From positions 62,001-126,000 of the forward strand of contig JAQPZY010001297.1 in assembly GCA_029931535.1 (NCBI GenBank): a stretch of 64,000 bases of DNA, read 5' to 3'. This DNA comes from Margaritifera margaritifera. Its lineage: Eukaryota; Mollusca; Bivalvia; Unionida; Margaritiferidae. Position numbers and translations under genes: made by a program. Shown here piece by piece: positions 11,096 to 23,849 of this stretch. Each line of letters begins with the position of its first letter. The stretch's first letter is position 1. The notes beneath the pieces were generated by a model, which had not been told where the DNA came from, made no database searches, and saw only the letters and a list, made by a program, of their open reading frames with translations.

Positions 11096-14000
11096 ATTAC
11101 AGTTCAGATTGTTAGCGGAAACAAAATGTATCTTACGTATCTTAATGGAAGAAAAGAAAGTCTCGAAATACTTGCTAACAAAGTTTAAGATTTGATTTAA
11201 AAAGGATTAAGGTTTCTTCTAACTCTGACGTCATTACATGATATATCGCAAACACCCATGAGGGTGAAATTATTGCCCTCCAAAGAATATTGCGGAGGCG
11301 TAAAAATTACAGGTCCAATAAAATGGCAAAAAGATGAAAACGTAAAACATTTTCAAATTTATGGTGACAGTTTCGACTGTGTTTTCATACTTCTGCAAGC
11401 ATTTTAGGCCTCTATCTTTACATGTATGTGCGTGTTGTGTGTATGTGTGTGTTTCGTCATTCTGAAGCCAAGAAAAACTAGCTTCCAGAACGACTGGAAA
11501 AAAACAATCAGAGGGTCATATTAGTATATACAATTTTCCTCCCTGTGTGAATGGAGAAATAGATTGCTTTATGTAATGACCATGTGTGAATGTGTAAACA
11601 CAGCAATGGGTTTTATTTTCAAATACTTCTAAGAAAAAAGTAAATTTTGTATTTAGACTACTCGTCTTATTAAGAAATAATAATAATTGTTAAGAAAGAT
11701 GCCCTTATCAGAAAACATGTATCTGCTTCTTCCTTTATTTCTTCTTCTTCTCATCATCATTTTTGTTACCATCAGTGTTGTATCCATCAAATATACCATC
11801 TCCTGATGATGACCATAATTTTTGAGCCTCGTCTCCCTCTGCGCATAAAAAACACCTTTATATCTAAAAATGACTCATTTGCATACTGATCTTCAATGGC
11901 ATTTTGCTAAAACATAAATGTGTAAATGTGCACATGTGCACATGTTCAAATATGCACACGATACGCACATTTTGCATGAAACTCGCAAGTGAGAGAGTTT
12001 AGTAGTCACCTAGTCACGTATTGATATCAAACAAGAAGATCTCTATGCAAATATCTTATACAGTAGACCATTGTAGATATAAAACCGTGAATGTATTTTT
12101 AGTCATTAATGCTTATGTGCATACTAAAGTAGATGAAATTTGTCTTTTTGTGATAGTTATGGATAATATGTGCAATAGTTATTTATTATAGAACTTACGC
12201 GATTCTCCTCAGGCGGAAGGCTTCGACTAAAATGGCCTCGATATTTTGAACGGAAACTATTAATAAACGATTTTTCCTCTGATTTTCCATAATATCTACG
12301 CAAACTGTAGGTATGGACTTGAATGTAAAGAAGTGAGCCGTTTCCGAAAAATTAGTCACTTAGTCACTTGTAAAGGGAGACAATGTTTTTAGATTTTGAA
12401 GACTCATTTCAATGGTTATAGACTTTTTATGCACAGAATTAAAAACTTATACTGGAGTGTTGGTCGCAAATAGAGAATTTTAGCAAATGGATTTTCGTGG
12501 AATGTATATACAGAACAAGAGAATAGGGAAACTAAAAGTGGGCTTTTTCCCGTTACTTTCCCAACCAGAGGTGCCAATCTTTGAGTGGATAGAACGGCGA
12601 AAAACAAAATTAAAATTGAAATGGTGGGCTTTTTCTTCTTCAGTGTTATATAAACCCGTATTTCCGTTAGGGAGCTCCTCGATATAATCACGACCGACTT
12701 AATCAATAAAGGATTGATATTTTTATTTTAGAAAAATATGCTTTTCAATTGAATCCTTATTCTCATAGGTAGGACGAATATTTGTATAGCTATTCTCTTT
12801 TTTTAAATTTAATCTGCAGGTGCGAGTATCCGACTCTTCATCCATAGGTAAAATGACTGACGGTCTTCATTCAAATTGTGTAAGGTAAAAATGTATGTAA
12901 AAAAAAGAAAGTATTAAAAGGTAATATGGTTTCAAAGATACGCCAAAAAGCTTTGAAGTTTTGACCTTAAGTTGGATTGCCTTCAAAACTGTTAACTTCT
13001 ATACTGCTGTAGATGCCTATAGATTTCTACATCTGCTACGCTTATTTTAGCATCAAAAGTGTTGTATAATTTCCTCATGTCTCGCGAGGCGAAAACATGA
13101 GGCAGGGTGTACTTCAAAACTATCGAGATTTCCACTGGAAAGGGATTTTATTTATTTACTGGTAGTGCAAAGTTAAATGTAATAATGGATCTGTTGTGCG
13201 ATTTGTAGCTTGGAAGGCTATGTGAAGGTTTGTGCATACACACATGAGTTTAGAAGCGCAATATCTTCTCACATCTTGATGTTAGTTCAAATAGGTATTA
13301 TTTGAGAAGTCTGTATGTATGTACTTATAAATGTGCATTCTATCTAGTTTCCGTATGTGCTTAATAGAGTCTCTATATTTCCTTCACAGAGCTTACTTTG
13401 GCTTCAGAATTAAAAAAAAAAAATTGTGGTGATTTTAACAATACTGACAATATCGAAACTATGAAAATTAAAGTTGGACAAACTCGACTTCATGAATGTC
13501 TTTCTTTGCAAAATCATGTTGCACTGTATGAATGTAAACTTGTTATGTAAACATATTCTCGTCTGAAATGCGGGTGACCTTTAGTTCTCTAATCCACTTT
13601 CGGCACGTGAGAGACAACTATGCGAACCCAATGCTCCAATATTATCCGTGAGATTTACACTTGTATCAAAATACGTTACGTTTATGCCTGCAAACTGCTT
13701 ATATGTAGGCATACTTATTGTATAAATCACTAAAACATGAATAATTTGTACATCTCCCTTTCAGCTTGCCACATATTTTGAATTTGTCGGTATGACACTA
13801 ATATTTGTGGCCAGTTTTCACGATAATTGTAAACTTAAGTTTAGAAAACCTAATGACACAACCCTTTCCTGTTTAATTGTTTTTTTTTTCTTTGTTTTTT
13901 TTTTAATTTTTTTATTTTAAAGACATTTATTCAAAAAGAAAACTGATCCACATTGACGCATTATCCACTTGCTGTTGTGTATAGCGATAATAACTACAAC

Positions 14001-14773
14001 TGAGATTGACTTACAGGCAACTACAATGGCCCAAATGAAATTAATTATTTGAACCAGACGTGGCATTGGTCATGATTTTATGAACTGACCCAAAATGAAC
14101 ACACCAATTATATAGGTACCGTGGTCATTATCAATCTATAAGTATTCAAAATTTACAGAAGAAAAAAAAACTGTACCATATATGTTTTTTTGTTTAGGTT
14201 ACATCAACATTATACACTAGTGTACAATTACACGTTTTATTCTTGTTTAATGTAGTTATGTACTTTGTTACTAATATTTGAACATTCCAAATCACTATCT
14301 ACTTATAGTGTTGCCTCTGAATTATTCCACAAATTTAACTGTATGTAACAGCACGTGTCTTCTTGATTGTATAGTTTTTGACAAAGTTGTTAAGAAAGAA
14401 TTTCAAGACAAGAATAAGTCCTTCCATTAAGATAAAGTGGTCCAGAGGAGGAAGATTGATTGATATCTTAATTTCCTCCGAAAATGTTAGGGTCATTAAC
14501 AAATTTAGTCAATGCAAAAAAAGAAACAGTGGGAATGAAAATGACGACAAATATGACAAATATACTTTAGAGTCATTCTCTATAAATATGAAATTTTTTG
14601 AAACAGATACAATGGTATATGTTTTCATTGTTTGATTAAGCTTAAAATTTTGTAAATGATTTGTAACTATTTTGTCTTCATGACAGTCTAGTAACTTACA
14701 TAGAGTAAAATCAGTCCCATCGATTCTTTCAACACAACCTGACACGAGTAGTCGCCCTTTTACATAGCAGCAT
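11096..14773. other. Gene-poor AT-rich sequence
   Basis: No convincing exon, RNA gene or mobile element. There are simple runs (AAAAAAAAAA near 13410, T-rich stretches near 13880-13920). Frames at 12416-12706, 14378-14635 and the reverse frame at 14509-14745 have no domain signature. Confidence 0.5.
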
Positions 14774-15420
14774 ATGCTCTGGTCCCCCTAGACAACACAT
14801 GCTGATGACACCACCACTATTGATAGTAGAGAGAGACTTATGTAATATGCTCTGGTGCCCGTAGACAACACATACTGATTACACCACCACTATTGATAGT
14901 AGAGATATACTTATGAAATATACTCTGGTCCCCCTAGACAACACATACTGATTACACCACCACTATTGATAGTAGAGATAGATTTATGTAATATGCTCTG
15001 GTCCCCCTAGACAACACATACTGATTACACCACCACTATTGATAGTAGAGATAGACTTATGTAATATGCTCTGGTTCCCCTAGACAACACATACTGATTA
15101 CACCACCACTATTGATAGTAGAGAGAGTAGACAACACATACTGATTACACCACCACTATTGATAGTAGAGAGAGTAGACAACACATACTGATTACACCAC
15201 CACTATTGATAGTAGAGAGAGTAGACAACACATACTGATTACACCACCACTATTGATAGTAGAGAGAGTAGACAACACATACTGATTACACCGCCACTAT
15301 TGATAGTAGAGAGAGTAGACAACACATACTGATTACACCGCCACTATTGATAGTAGAGAGAGTAGACAACACATACTGATTACACCACCACTATTGATAG
15401 TAGATATAGACTTATGTAAT
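14774..15420. repeat. Tandem array: 73-bp units followed by a 47-bp deletion derivative
   Basis: Five 73-bp units start at 14774, 14847, 14920, 14993 and 15066 (ATGCTCTGGTCCCCCTAGAC and variants). From 15127 the period drops to 47 bp (starts at 15127, 15174, 15221, 15268, 15315, 15362). The core GACAACACATACTGATTACA is kept but about 26 bp containing the CTCTGGTCCCC part is lost. The last unit reverts to the long-unit ending at about 15400-15420. Confidence 0.95.
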
Positions 15421-15509
15421 ATACTCTTGTGTTCAAGGAAATGCTAAATTTCACACTTTTCTCGAATTTAGGTTTTAAAAAAAAATCATGTTATTTCGTT
15501 TTGTGAGCA

Positions 15510-15675
15510 TTTAACAACAGACTTAGTACAAGCCTAGTCTCAGTATTAATATGAAATAACACAGACACAGATTTTTGGATAATCTGGCCATAGTTTGAGG
15601 AAATCCATTAATTTAATACCGTAGTTCCTAGGAGACCAACTAACATGCTTACACTATGGGAACTGGGCATGCCAT
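15510..15675. repeat. Dispersed repeat, copy 1 (pairs with 16368-16505)
   Basis: Shares blocks such as AGTACAAGCCTA, AATTTAATACCGTAG and ACTAACA..GC.TACACTA with 16368-16505 in the same orientation. The two are diverged by substitutions and small indels. Nature unknown; probably a non-autonomous element. Confidence 0.7.
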
Positions 15676-15785
15676 GTTCACGCACGCAAACTGTTCTAAC
15701 TCTAAAAGTCGAGCGATTAATCAGTATGGAGCAGTCTAAATGTTTCAAAATGTATCCCATTACCATCAGCCAAAGCAGGTCTTAT

Positions 15786-15787
<2 letters not shown>

Positions 15788-15878
<91 letters not shown>
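15788..15878. repeat. (TA)n microsatellite
   Basis: Perfect or near-perfect TA dinucleotide run of about 90 bp, lying between the two copies of the 15.5/16.4-kb repeat. The open frames reading through it encode only alternating Tyr-Ile and are not genes. Confidence 0.97.
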
Positions 15879-15881
<3 letters not shown>

Positions 15882-16367
15882 GCAAAAATCTGGGAACGTA
15901 TGTTCATGTGTATATACAACTAGCTACAGGGTTCAGCTAACGTGGAATTCCGTCTGTAGCTCCAGCTCAAAGCTTCGGTCTCTTCCTCAACATTGTACAA
16001 GAAGGGGCTGAAATTTGTAAATAGAAACAAACATTAGACAAGGCTTCACAGCAGCATGGAAAATTTTAACTTTTATTGTGATAGGGTGGGTGGGTGAGAC
16101 ATTTGTACATGCCTTTCCTAATGATATTGATCACTGGTGATGACCCATGCCGGTCAAGGAAGCGGGATTTGATTCAAGCGGCAGTTTGGATGTAACAGGG
16201 CTACAAGTGCAAAGGTTTATATTGTACGTTGAACAGTGGGTTACCTCCCTTTATATGATTTGTTTTAAAAATAGTGTACATGCACGTTAACAAGTGTTCT
16301 CCAGAACGGACAATATTTATCTTGTCTGTGCCGCACTAAATCCAATTACCATTGATCGGATAATTGT

Positions 16368-16505
16368 TTTTAACAGCAGACCTAGTACAAGCCTATTAGT
16401 AGTATTTTAATCTGGCTACAGCTCGAGGAAGACTGACAATTTAATACCGTAGATTTCGGAAGACGAACTAACAAGCCTACACTAAGGTAACTAGGTATGC
16501 CACCG
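16368..16505. repeat. Dispersed repeat, copy 2
   Basis: Direct, diverged copy of 15510-15675; the shared blocks are given there. The flanking sequences differ. Confidence 0.7.
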
Positions 16506-18023
16506 TCCCGTTGGTGTCAAAGACGACCAGTAGGCCTAGGCCGAAAAGGTCGGAAAGGATCATATATTGATTCTACAACTTATTACATATGCCCATCTCA
16601 ACAACTGCCTCCACAGTTACTCTTTCTTGAGACTAAGATAAGTAGCCACCACAATTCCCTCTGATACTAGAGGTAGACTGGATTCGTTTTTCCACATCAC
16701 TCTTTACCTAGTTGTATACAGGCACGAACAAGTTCAGTTCCATGATCCATAGTAGTCTCTCTGGACAAACCAATCCAGTGTGTTTATACCCTTTTGTAAC
16801 GAGTTAAACGGTAGGAATTCGCTTGAAAGTGTGCTTCGAATATTCAGATATGGCATTTCTTCCATATTCTAACAATGGCACAACCATCTATTTCTGCATC
16901 AAATAATTCTGATTTTGGAATCATATTTTACAATTTTCATAGCCTCTAATAAGTACTCTTCACTAATTATTAGTCAGCCCTAAAAATCTGGAAAACAACT
17001 GTGAAGTAAATGAATCTCATACCCTCTTCGCAATTACATCAATGGCATAACGTGTGAAGTAATTTAAAAAAGCAAAATTGTATCAAATACATACATGTGA
17101 CTGCCAAGTATTTACTAAGATCATGTTACCATTTAAACTAGCGACACTCTACTGTAGTACTGAGGATGGCATCAATTAAACACAGGGTTGTTGTAACTAC
17201 AAATGGACTTTCACTGCTGTGAACTAGCAACATAGTTAGCTTAGACCCCCGTACAAGCCGTCCAAAAGGTATATTACCAAATCACAACAAATACATATTA
17301 ATAATTGTTTCCAAACAGTAACAAACTCATGATAAATCAATAGTCAAAAAGTATAATTTCATATATATTTGAGCTATATTGTGAGGATTTAGCATGTTTA
17401 CAGCAGTGTTGCTTCTCAAAAGGAGGAACGTGGGGGGGGGGGGGGGAGAGGTGGTTACCTAACGATATGTACTGAACATTTTTTCATGAATAATCGGCGA
17501 TTACATTCTTTGACACTGAGTGCTACTAAATCTAATAGTATAAATACCTGCATAGGTTATGTAATTGTCATTTTCTCGCTACAGTTAGCATAGAGTTTCG
17601 CAACCTGTTATAGCATTTTTTTAAATAATATTTCACCACCAAAGAAATTGTGTTCTGTGTGATGTAATTGTTATCTAATGAATATGTATTAGGTTATTGT
17701 AAAAGTTACGTTGTTTTCCATTTAATATTTTTGCTTTCTTGAATGAATTCTGTAGTGAGAATAAGGTTTTCCGTGGCGGTTTTCCGCAGAATTCCGCACG
17801 TCTTACGGGATTTCGTATGGTGTATAAACCAGGGGTTTGGCGGAATAGAGAGGATGGTCCAACAGTTTCGTTAGGGAAGCATTCCAATTTTCGTTATTGT
17901 TGAGTGTTATGAAATTTTTGCAATAAACTGAGGAACATAAAAGCAGAGTTTGGTTATTGAATTACTTTTGGAAAATATAGGCACACACACGCAGTCATTT
18001 GTAAGCAACAGTTACAATCAAAT
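16506..18023. other. No gene recognised
   Basis: AT-rich sequence with a G-run near 17433. The minus frame at 17675-17887 shows no domain signature. Confidence 0.5.
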
Positions 18024-18233
18024 TACCGTATATACTCGCGTATAATTCAATACCAACTGCAAACTTCATAGACCCAGATCTGCCGTCGCATAATGCGCTA
18101 GCAGATCTGGGTCTATGCAGTTTGTAAGGACTAATCAGTAGAACAAACAATATAGACCCTGATCTGCCGGCGCATTATGCGACGGCAGATCAGGGTCTAT
18201 GTTGTTTGCATTTGAACGCGAGTTTAAACGGTA
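18024..18233. mobile_element. TIR element containing two adjacent palindromes
   Basis: The left end TACCGTATATACTCGCGTAT and the right end, read inverted as TACCGTTTAAACTCGCGTTC, form imperfect TIRs of about 22 bp. Inside are two hairpins. The first has arms at 18067-18083 and 18101-18117 (CATAGACCCAGATCTGC and its complement). The second has arms of about 26 nt at 18144-18169 and 18183-18208 around GACCCTGATCTGCC. The two loops are reverse complements of each other (GTCGCATAATGCGC), so the second hairpin is an inverted, diverged copy of the first. A TA target duplication is possible but cannot be proved because TA is palindromic. No coding capacity. Confidence 0.78.
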
Positions 18234-19256
18234 CATACATCCACAGTGTTGACAATCACATATACACACGCTACCGAAGAATGTCACAATCTTACTACCC
18301 CATTCATTGTTTTACACTGATAAAAACACACCCACTTTTACTTGTGCACATCAATGTCATCAATGTTTCAAAATACGCATACTTGGTTATCTGTTAAGCA
18401 GATATGTATCAGATGAAAATTTCATTCTGAATGACAGCAACAATTTACAGTCCTTTTTTAATAGTAGTCATGGGATTTAATAATTCATGTGGCCAACCCG
18501 GGTTCGATTCTCACTAGGGCACGAATTAATAATTTTCTAACCTGTAAGATAGGATTCTCTCTCCATACATAATTTCACTTCATATTATTATGCATCCTCT
18601 TGTAGGTTCGTGGAATTTACCCGTACTGAATTTACATACTCAATAACTGTTTAATAAATTTGGTCGTATTTTGAATATGAATCCATTACCGATAGATGGA
18701 CGAATTATGTATGTAAGAATATAGAATAGAAGAATAGATTGGTTTAGCTTGGCTTATTTATGCATTCTTCTTTACTTTTCTTTTCATTTTTTTTAAAAAA
18801 AATTTGGGTGGGGTCACAGGCTATTTTTTCATATAAAATTTTCGGTTATGCGAGATTTGGATGTCAGAAGCAATGGTATAATTGACGTCGGAACTGAGCA
18901 AGTTATTTGTGTGATGCTGGGCATTCGAGTGCTACAGTATTTGAGTTATAAAGACATCTAACAGTATTTTACTGAAGCCGGTTAGCGACCAATTTTGCAA
19001 TTTCTTGTTAGTATCTCGTAATTAGGACTTAGCTATCTATGTAATATAGATTCTCATTAATTTCACAGCTTCAACAACAGTAATAATATTGATATGTTAA
19101 CAGTAATCATATCGATATGTTAAAAATGATATAATCAACTGTATCGTTTTCTACTATTACAGTAGCATGATTTAAATATTGTAGAGAAGATGTTAACATA
19201 TTTTTCTTAGTGGATCCAGGACGATAGAAAAATTGCTAGGCAATATAGCTATTGCC

Positions 19257-19257
<1 letters not shown>
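18234..19257. other. No gene; possible tRNA-like SINE scrap near 18485-18530
   Basis: CCGGGTTCGATTCTCAC resembles a Pol III B box, but no A box is found nearby, so it is at best a SINE remnant. The rest is non-coding, with a short TATCTCGTAATTAGGA near 19010 resembling the satellite at 24 kb. Confidence 0.35.

Positions 19258-19332
<75 letters not shown>
19258..19332. repeat. (GA)n microsatellite
   Basis: Perfect GA dinucleotide run of about 75 bp. Confidence 0.97.
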
Positions 19333-19336
<4 letters not shown>

Positions 19337-19832
19337 CTTTAATTTTGTTCAATATACAATTTGACAGAAGCTCCAGGTTTTGCTTAGAAATGTAGATACA
19401 TGAATGTACAAAATGTCAATAATGTCAAACTGATCATATAAAATAGACTAGATAGTAATATTGTTCCGATAATATATAATAATAAGAGGAAAGGAAACAT
19501 TGATTAATATTATTATTATTAATATTATTAATGAATTATATTTTCTTTATAATGACAGGCATAGTAAATATCTGTATTTTACATTTTCTTAAATCACTTT
19601 TTTATTTTATTTTCGACCACACGTAAATTCTGTTTTCAAAATATCGGAAAGCAACTAATTTGTTAAAGATTCTTTTTTTTTCCATGCTCTTTGATGAAAT
19701 TATGATTCGAACATTTAAATTTTGCCTGACATTTCCTGAAAGTGTAGAGTATATTAAAAGAGAGATATATTATCTACTGAGATTCTTGGACAATCTTTGT
19801 CCAATCCCAAAAAAGTATAAAGGTTAAGGTTA

Positions 19833-20853
19833 CTGAATATGCAGATGATATTTCATTGATTGACACAATATGCAGCTGATATTTCATTGATTGACACAAT
19901 ATGCAGCTGATATTTCATTGATTGACACAATATGCAGCTGATATTTCATTGATTGACACAATATGCAGATGATACTTCATTGATTGACACAATATGCAGC
20001 TGATATTTCATTGATTGACACAATATGCAGCTGATATTTCATTGATTGACACAATATGCAGATGATATTTCATTGATTGACACAATATGCAGCTGATATT
20101 TCATTGATTGACACAATATGCAGCTGATATTTCATTGATTGACACAATATGCAGATGATACTTCATTGATTGACACAATATGCAGCTGATATTTCATTGA
20201 TTGACACAATATGCAGCTGATATTTCATTGATTGACACAATATGCAGATGATACTTCATTGATTGACACAATATGCAGATCCTTTTTCATTGATTGACAC
20301 AATATGCAGATCCTATTTCATTGATTGAGACAATATGCAGATGATATTTCATTGATTGTCACAATATGCAGATGTTACTTCATTGATTGACACAATATGC
20401 AGATGATACTTCATTGATCGTCACAGTATGCAGATGATATTTCATTGATTGTCACAATATGCAGATGATATTTCAATGATTGGCACAATATGCAGATGAT
20501 ACTTCATTGATTGACACAATATGCAGATAATATTTCATTGATTGTCACAATATGCAGATGATACTTCATAGATTGACACAATATGCAGATGATATGTCAT
20601 TGATTGTCATAATATGCAGATGATACTTCATTGATTGACACAATATGCAGATGATATTTCATTGATGGTCACAATATGCAGATGATACTTCGTTGATTAT
20701 CACAATATGCAGATGATACTTTATTGATTGTCACAATATGCAGACGATATTTCATTGATTGTCACAATATGCAGATGATACTTCATTGGTTGTCACAATA
20801 TGCAGATGATACTTCATTGATTGCCACAATATGCAGATGATACTTCTTTGATT
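19833..20853. repeat. 31-bp minisatellite, about 33 copies, with higher-order pattern
   Basis: The unit is ACAATATGCAGCTGATATTT followed by CATTGATTGAC (31 bp), tandem for about 1 kb. Variant positions are GCT or GAT after TGCA, ATTT or ACTT, and GACAC or GTCAC. In the first third, units run GCT, GCT, GAT repeatedly, giving a 93-bp higher-order period. The second half is dominated by GAT units with more degeneracy. It has no coding potential. Confidence 0.96.
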
Positions 20854-21252
20854 CTTGATGCATCCTAAAAATAATTGCAAGCTTATTTAGAGATACTAAA
20901 GTTCGATGCAAATATCTCCTACTTCTGTATTGTTGAAAGACCAGTGCAGTATGGTTTGGCAAAAAGAAGAATAGAACAGATAAACCTCTGTTTCGAGTAT
21001 TCTTCAAATTGGGAAACAGGAGTTTTAACACTGCTTGGCATAAATTCTCATAAATGTTAAGGAAATGTCAAAAATCAACTTCAAAGATTAAATTTATTAT
21101 ATTAAAATCTACTGTCTCAGTGGTCAAAAGGATTTGTAACACGTTTGGAAAAATGACAGTTGTACAATGTCTTGCGTTTACTGAAAGTAAGCATCTAATT
21201 CCATGGCTTACTAAACTCATCTGAAGTAATATTAAATATATTAAATAAAAAG

Positions 21253-21275
21253 TTTGTTGTTGTTGTTGTTGTTGT
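21253..21275. repeat. (GTT)n microsatellite
   Basis: Short trinucleotide run of about 8 GTT units, flanked by otherwise unremarkable non-coding sequence. Confidence 0.85.
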
Positions 21276-21458
21276 TTTGTTTTGATTATCTGGAATGAAT
21301 GTAATGATAGAATAAAATGGAAAGGGTGTATTCAATATTACTCAAACAGAGGGTTAAAAATGCTTGACGTTAAACATTTCTTTGGGCCTTAAAAGTAACC
21401 TGAATAAGTAGGCTTACACTTAATACTTCCAAATGTAAAGTATTACTATAAGAAATTT

Positions 21459-21582
21459 GGTTAGTACCACGTCAATATCATTTTTTTTTTGTCTGTAAAG
21501 TAGGGCTTAGCTATCTCGTAATTTCGAGTTACTTTTTCGTAATTACGAGATAACAAAATTGATTTTGACGTGGCACTAACCC
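21459..21582. mobile_element. Short TIR element (MITE) with TCGTAATTACGA core
   Basis: The left end GGTTAGTACCACGTCAATAT is matched by the right end, read inverted as GGTTAGTGCCACGTCAAAAT, giving TIRs of about 22 bp. The roughly 80-bp interior contains TATCTCGTAATTTCGAG and TCGTAATTACGAGATAAC, the same palindromic unit that makes up the satellite at 23.85-24.6 kb. No coding capacity. Confidence 0.78.
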
Positions 21583-22255
21583 GCTACCATATTGCTAAGA
21601 TTTATGTCTATAAGTATTTGATATCTTTAACTTTGGGGGTGACTTTGCGAGAAACATAATTAGAAAGTATAACAGTAAGAAATCTCCCCCCCCCCCAAAA
21701 AAAAAAAAATAATAATAAAATAAAATAAAATTAAATTAAACAAAAATAAAAAATAAAAAATATAAAACAATATTTTTGCAAAATTTTATTAAAACTTGGT
21801 GTATCATGTATGAATAAAAAGTAAATCCAAATCATCGCAAACATTCAGTGTGGTTGAATGTTAATATAAAGGTTAGAGGTAACACCGTGTTTTATAGCAG
21901 TTGTATGATATCGGAATTAGTGTAGTTGGTAACTTTGTATATAACAATCAGTCTGTCTCTTTTGATGAGTTGATGAGAATCCATCCATGCAGAAATAACT
22001 TTCTAAAATATCAGGATATCATTTAAGCTATTAAAGTCTCGCAAGAAATGAAAAACTACAGTTACAATTCACTACACTTGAGTGACCATTTATTCCATTA
22101 CCATTATACATATTTTACTCATAATATAAAAGGCTATTCAAATATTGTTAAATGTAATACTGATCCAAAAGTTAATCATAAATATGAACATGATTTTAAT
22201 TTGGATGAAAGTTTTGATTGGAAAGATAGATATTTAACTTTACAAAAAGTTACTT
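21583..22255. other. No gene; C-run/A-run and A-rich tract near 21685-21770
   Basis: CCCCCCCCCC followed by an A-rich simple-sequence tract. The plus frame at 22048-22458 runs into the SINE and shows no family signature. Confidence 0.5.
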
Positions 22256-22442
22256 GTTTGTTTTGTTGGTTTTCATGGCATTTTTACCACATTATTCGCT
22301 ATATCCTTCCGAGGAAATGTGAGCTAAATGACGTTCCCAAGGACACACCGAGTCAGCCGACCAGGGATGGCCTGGGAAGGTATCGAATTCGCGACCCTTG
22401 GATTACGAGTCCGACGCTCTACCAACTGAGCTACCGTGGTTC
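22256..22442 (-). mobile_element. tRNA-derived SINE, second family
   Basis: On the minus strand the head CCACGGTAGCTCAGTTGGTA (A box) runs to GTCGGACTCGTAATCCAAGG, an anticodon-arm-like segment with loop CTCGTAA, then GAATTCGATACC (degenerate B box). The body has GTGTCCTTGGGAACG. It ends in AAAACCAACAAAAC. A second copy in plus orientation lies at 51113-51319. The tRNA-like fold is imperfect, so it is not a functional tRNA gene. Confidence 0.78.
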
Positions 22443-23849
22443 GCAGAGTTACTTGTGATACTAATTTAAAATAGTTCCTGTTTAGAATCTTTCAGGGAAT
22501 ACTGGCCACAAAAGTCTTCTTGTCTAAGATTAAGAGAAGACAGTATTGATTATGTTTATTTTGTAATGAAGAGGATAAAACTCTTGTGCATTTGTTTTCT
22601 TCGAATTCTAGAAAAATTTAGACGTTTTTAGACAAGTTTGTTTTGGCGTCTTAAGAAATTATTTTTTAGATATAGATTTGAATTTATTTAAAGTAGATAT
22701 TATATTACGAACAGACGAACAAAAAAAAGATAGGTGAAATTACTTTATTACTGGGAAAGAAATATATATATATCAATCACGTCTGAAAAATAAAGCACCG
22801 GTTTTGGAAGTTTTTAAAGGATATATCATATCGGTACAAAATAGAGAAGTACATGGCTTATATAAACTGTGAGTGGGAAATATATAATAAACGATGGGGA
22901 TGCATATAAAATGTAATTTTTCTATCTTTAAAGCGAGATAGGAGTAAAACAAGACTATAAATAGATGGATTCTATATATACTAACCGTATTGTGTTTCTT
23001 ATTCTTTGGCAGCAAAGACCGATCCAACCAGGCTTGTTTTAAGTGCTTTAAAGTAGACTGAACTTTTATGTCTTCGTATGTATTTCGTATGTATTTCGTA
23101 TGTTTATAAGTAAAATGTTTCATGACTATAATACAAGTAATGACTCAACAAGGCTGTACAGAGTAAAATATCCAGGATGTCTCTATCTTTCATAAATCTC
23201 TATCTTTTTCCTTCTTCAAAATGGATTTTCCCTGCTCAGTGATTGATCTTATCAATCTTTTGTGTTATCACGTATATATATCGCTGTAAAATAGTATGTG
23301 GAATGGTTCCTCATCCACAGTTATATGTGTACGGGGAATATTTTTTTTTAAATTGACAAGCAAAATCTAAATATAGTACTTGTTTATTTTAACCTGCTTG
23401 GTTACGCATGCTCAGTATTTTAAAAGAGTTTCATAAAATACCTTGATATAGATTCCGAGCAAGTAAATGTTATGGAGAAAGATCGATCATGGTAATTAAT
23501 GCTATCAGCTCGTGAGTTCAGTCTTAAAACACGATTTATACATACTCGAAACAAGGGATAACAGCGGAATAAAGTATCAGATTTAATATAAATTTAATTA
23601 CCTTTGTCAGCCAAGATTTCATTCACAAGCGAATATTTTCATTACATTTTAGGCTATCCCTTGAGAACGTAGATGACAAATAAATGCAGTTGATTGAATG
23701 AATGATTTATTTATCTATCGATTAGATAATTAATAACTAATTCACACATTTGTTCGTTCATTTCTTTATTCAATCATTTCCTATGATGTTTTATCTATTT
23801 CAAAATTATACATGACTTTGATAATAATTTGTAAATCGCGTCACTATCT
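22443..23849. other. No gene recognised
   Basis: AT-rich non-coding sequence with a short ATATATATAT run near 22762. The minus frame at 22773-23123 (116 codons) lacks any domain signature. Confidence 0.5.

Noticed and set aside
15645..16011. Open frames through the (TA)n run
   Set aside because: They encode only alternating Tyr-Ile from the microsatellite; no coding evidence.
22398..22440. Possible tRNA-Thr gene on the minus strand
   Set aside because: The tRNA-like head has a mismatched anticodon stem and degenerate B box and continues into a SINE body; a second such SINE is at 51.1 kb.
22773..23123. 116-codon minus frame
   Set aside because: AT-rich, no recognisable features; length is within chance for this composition.
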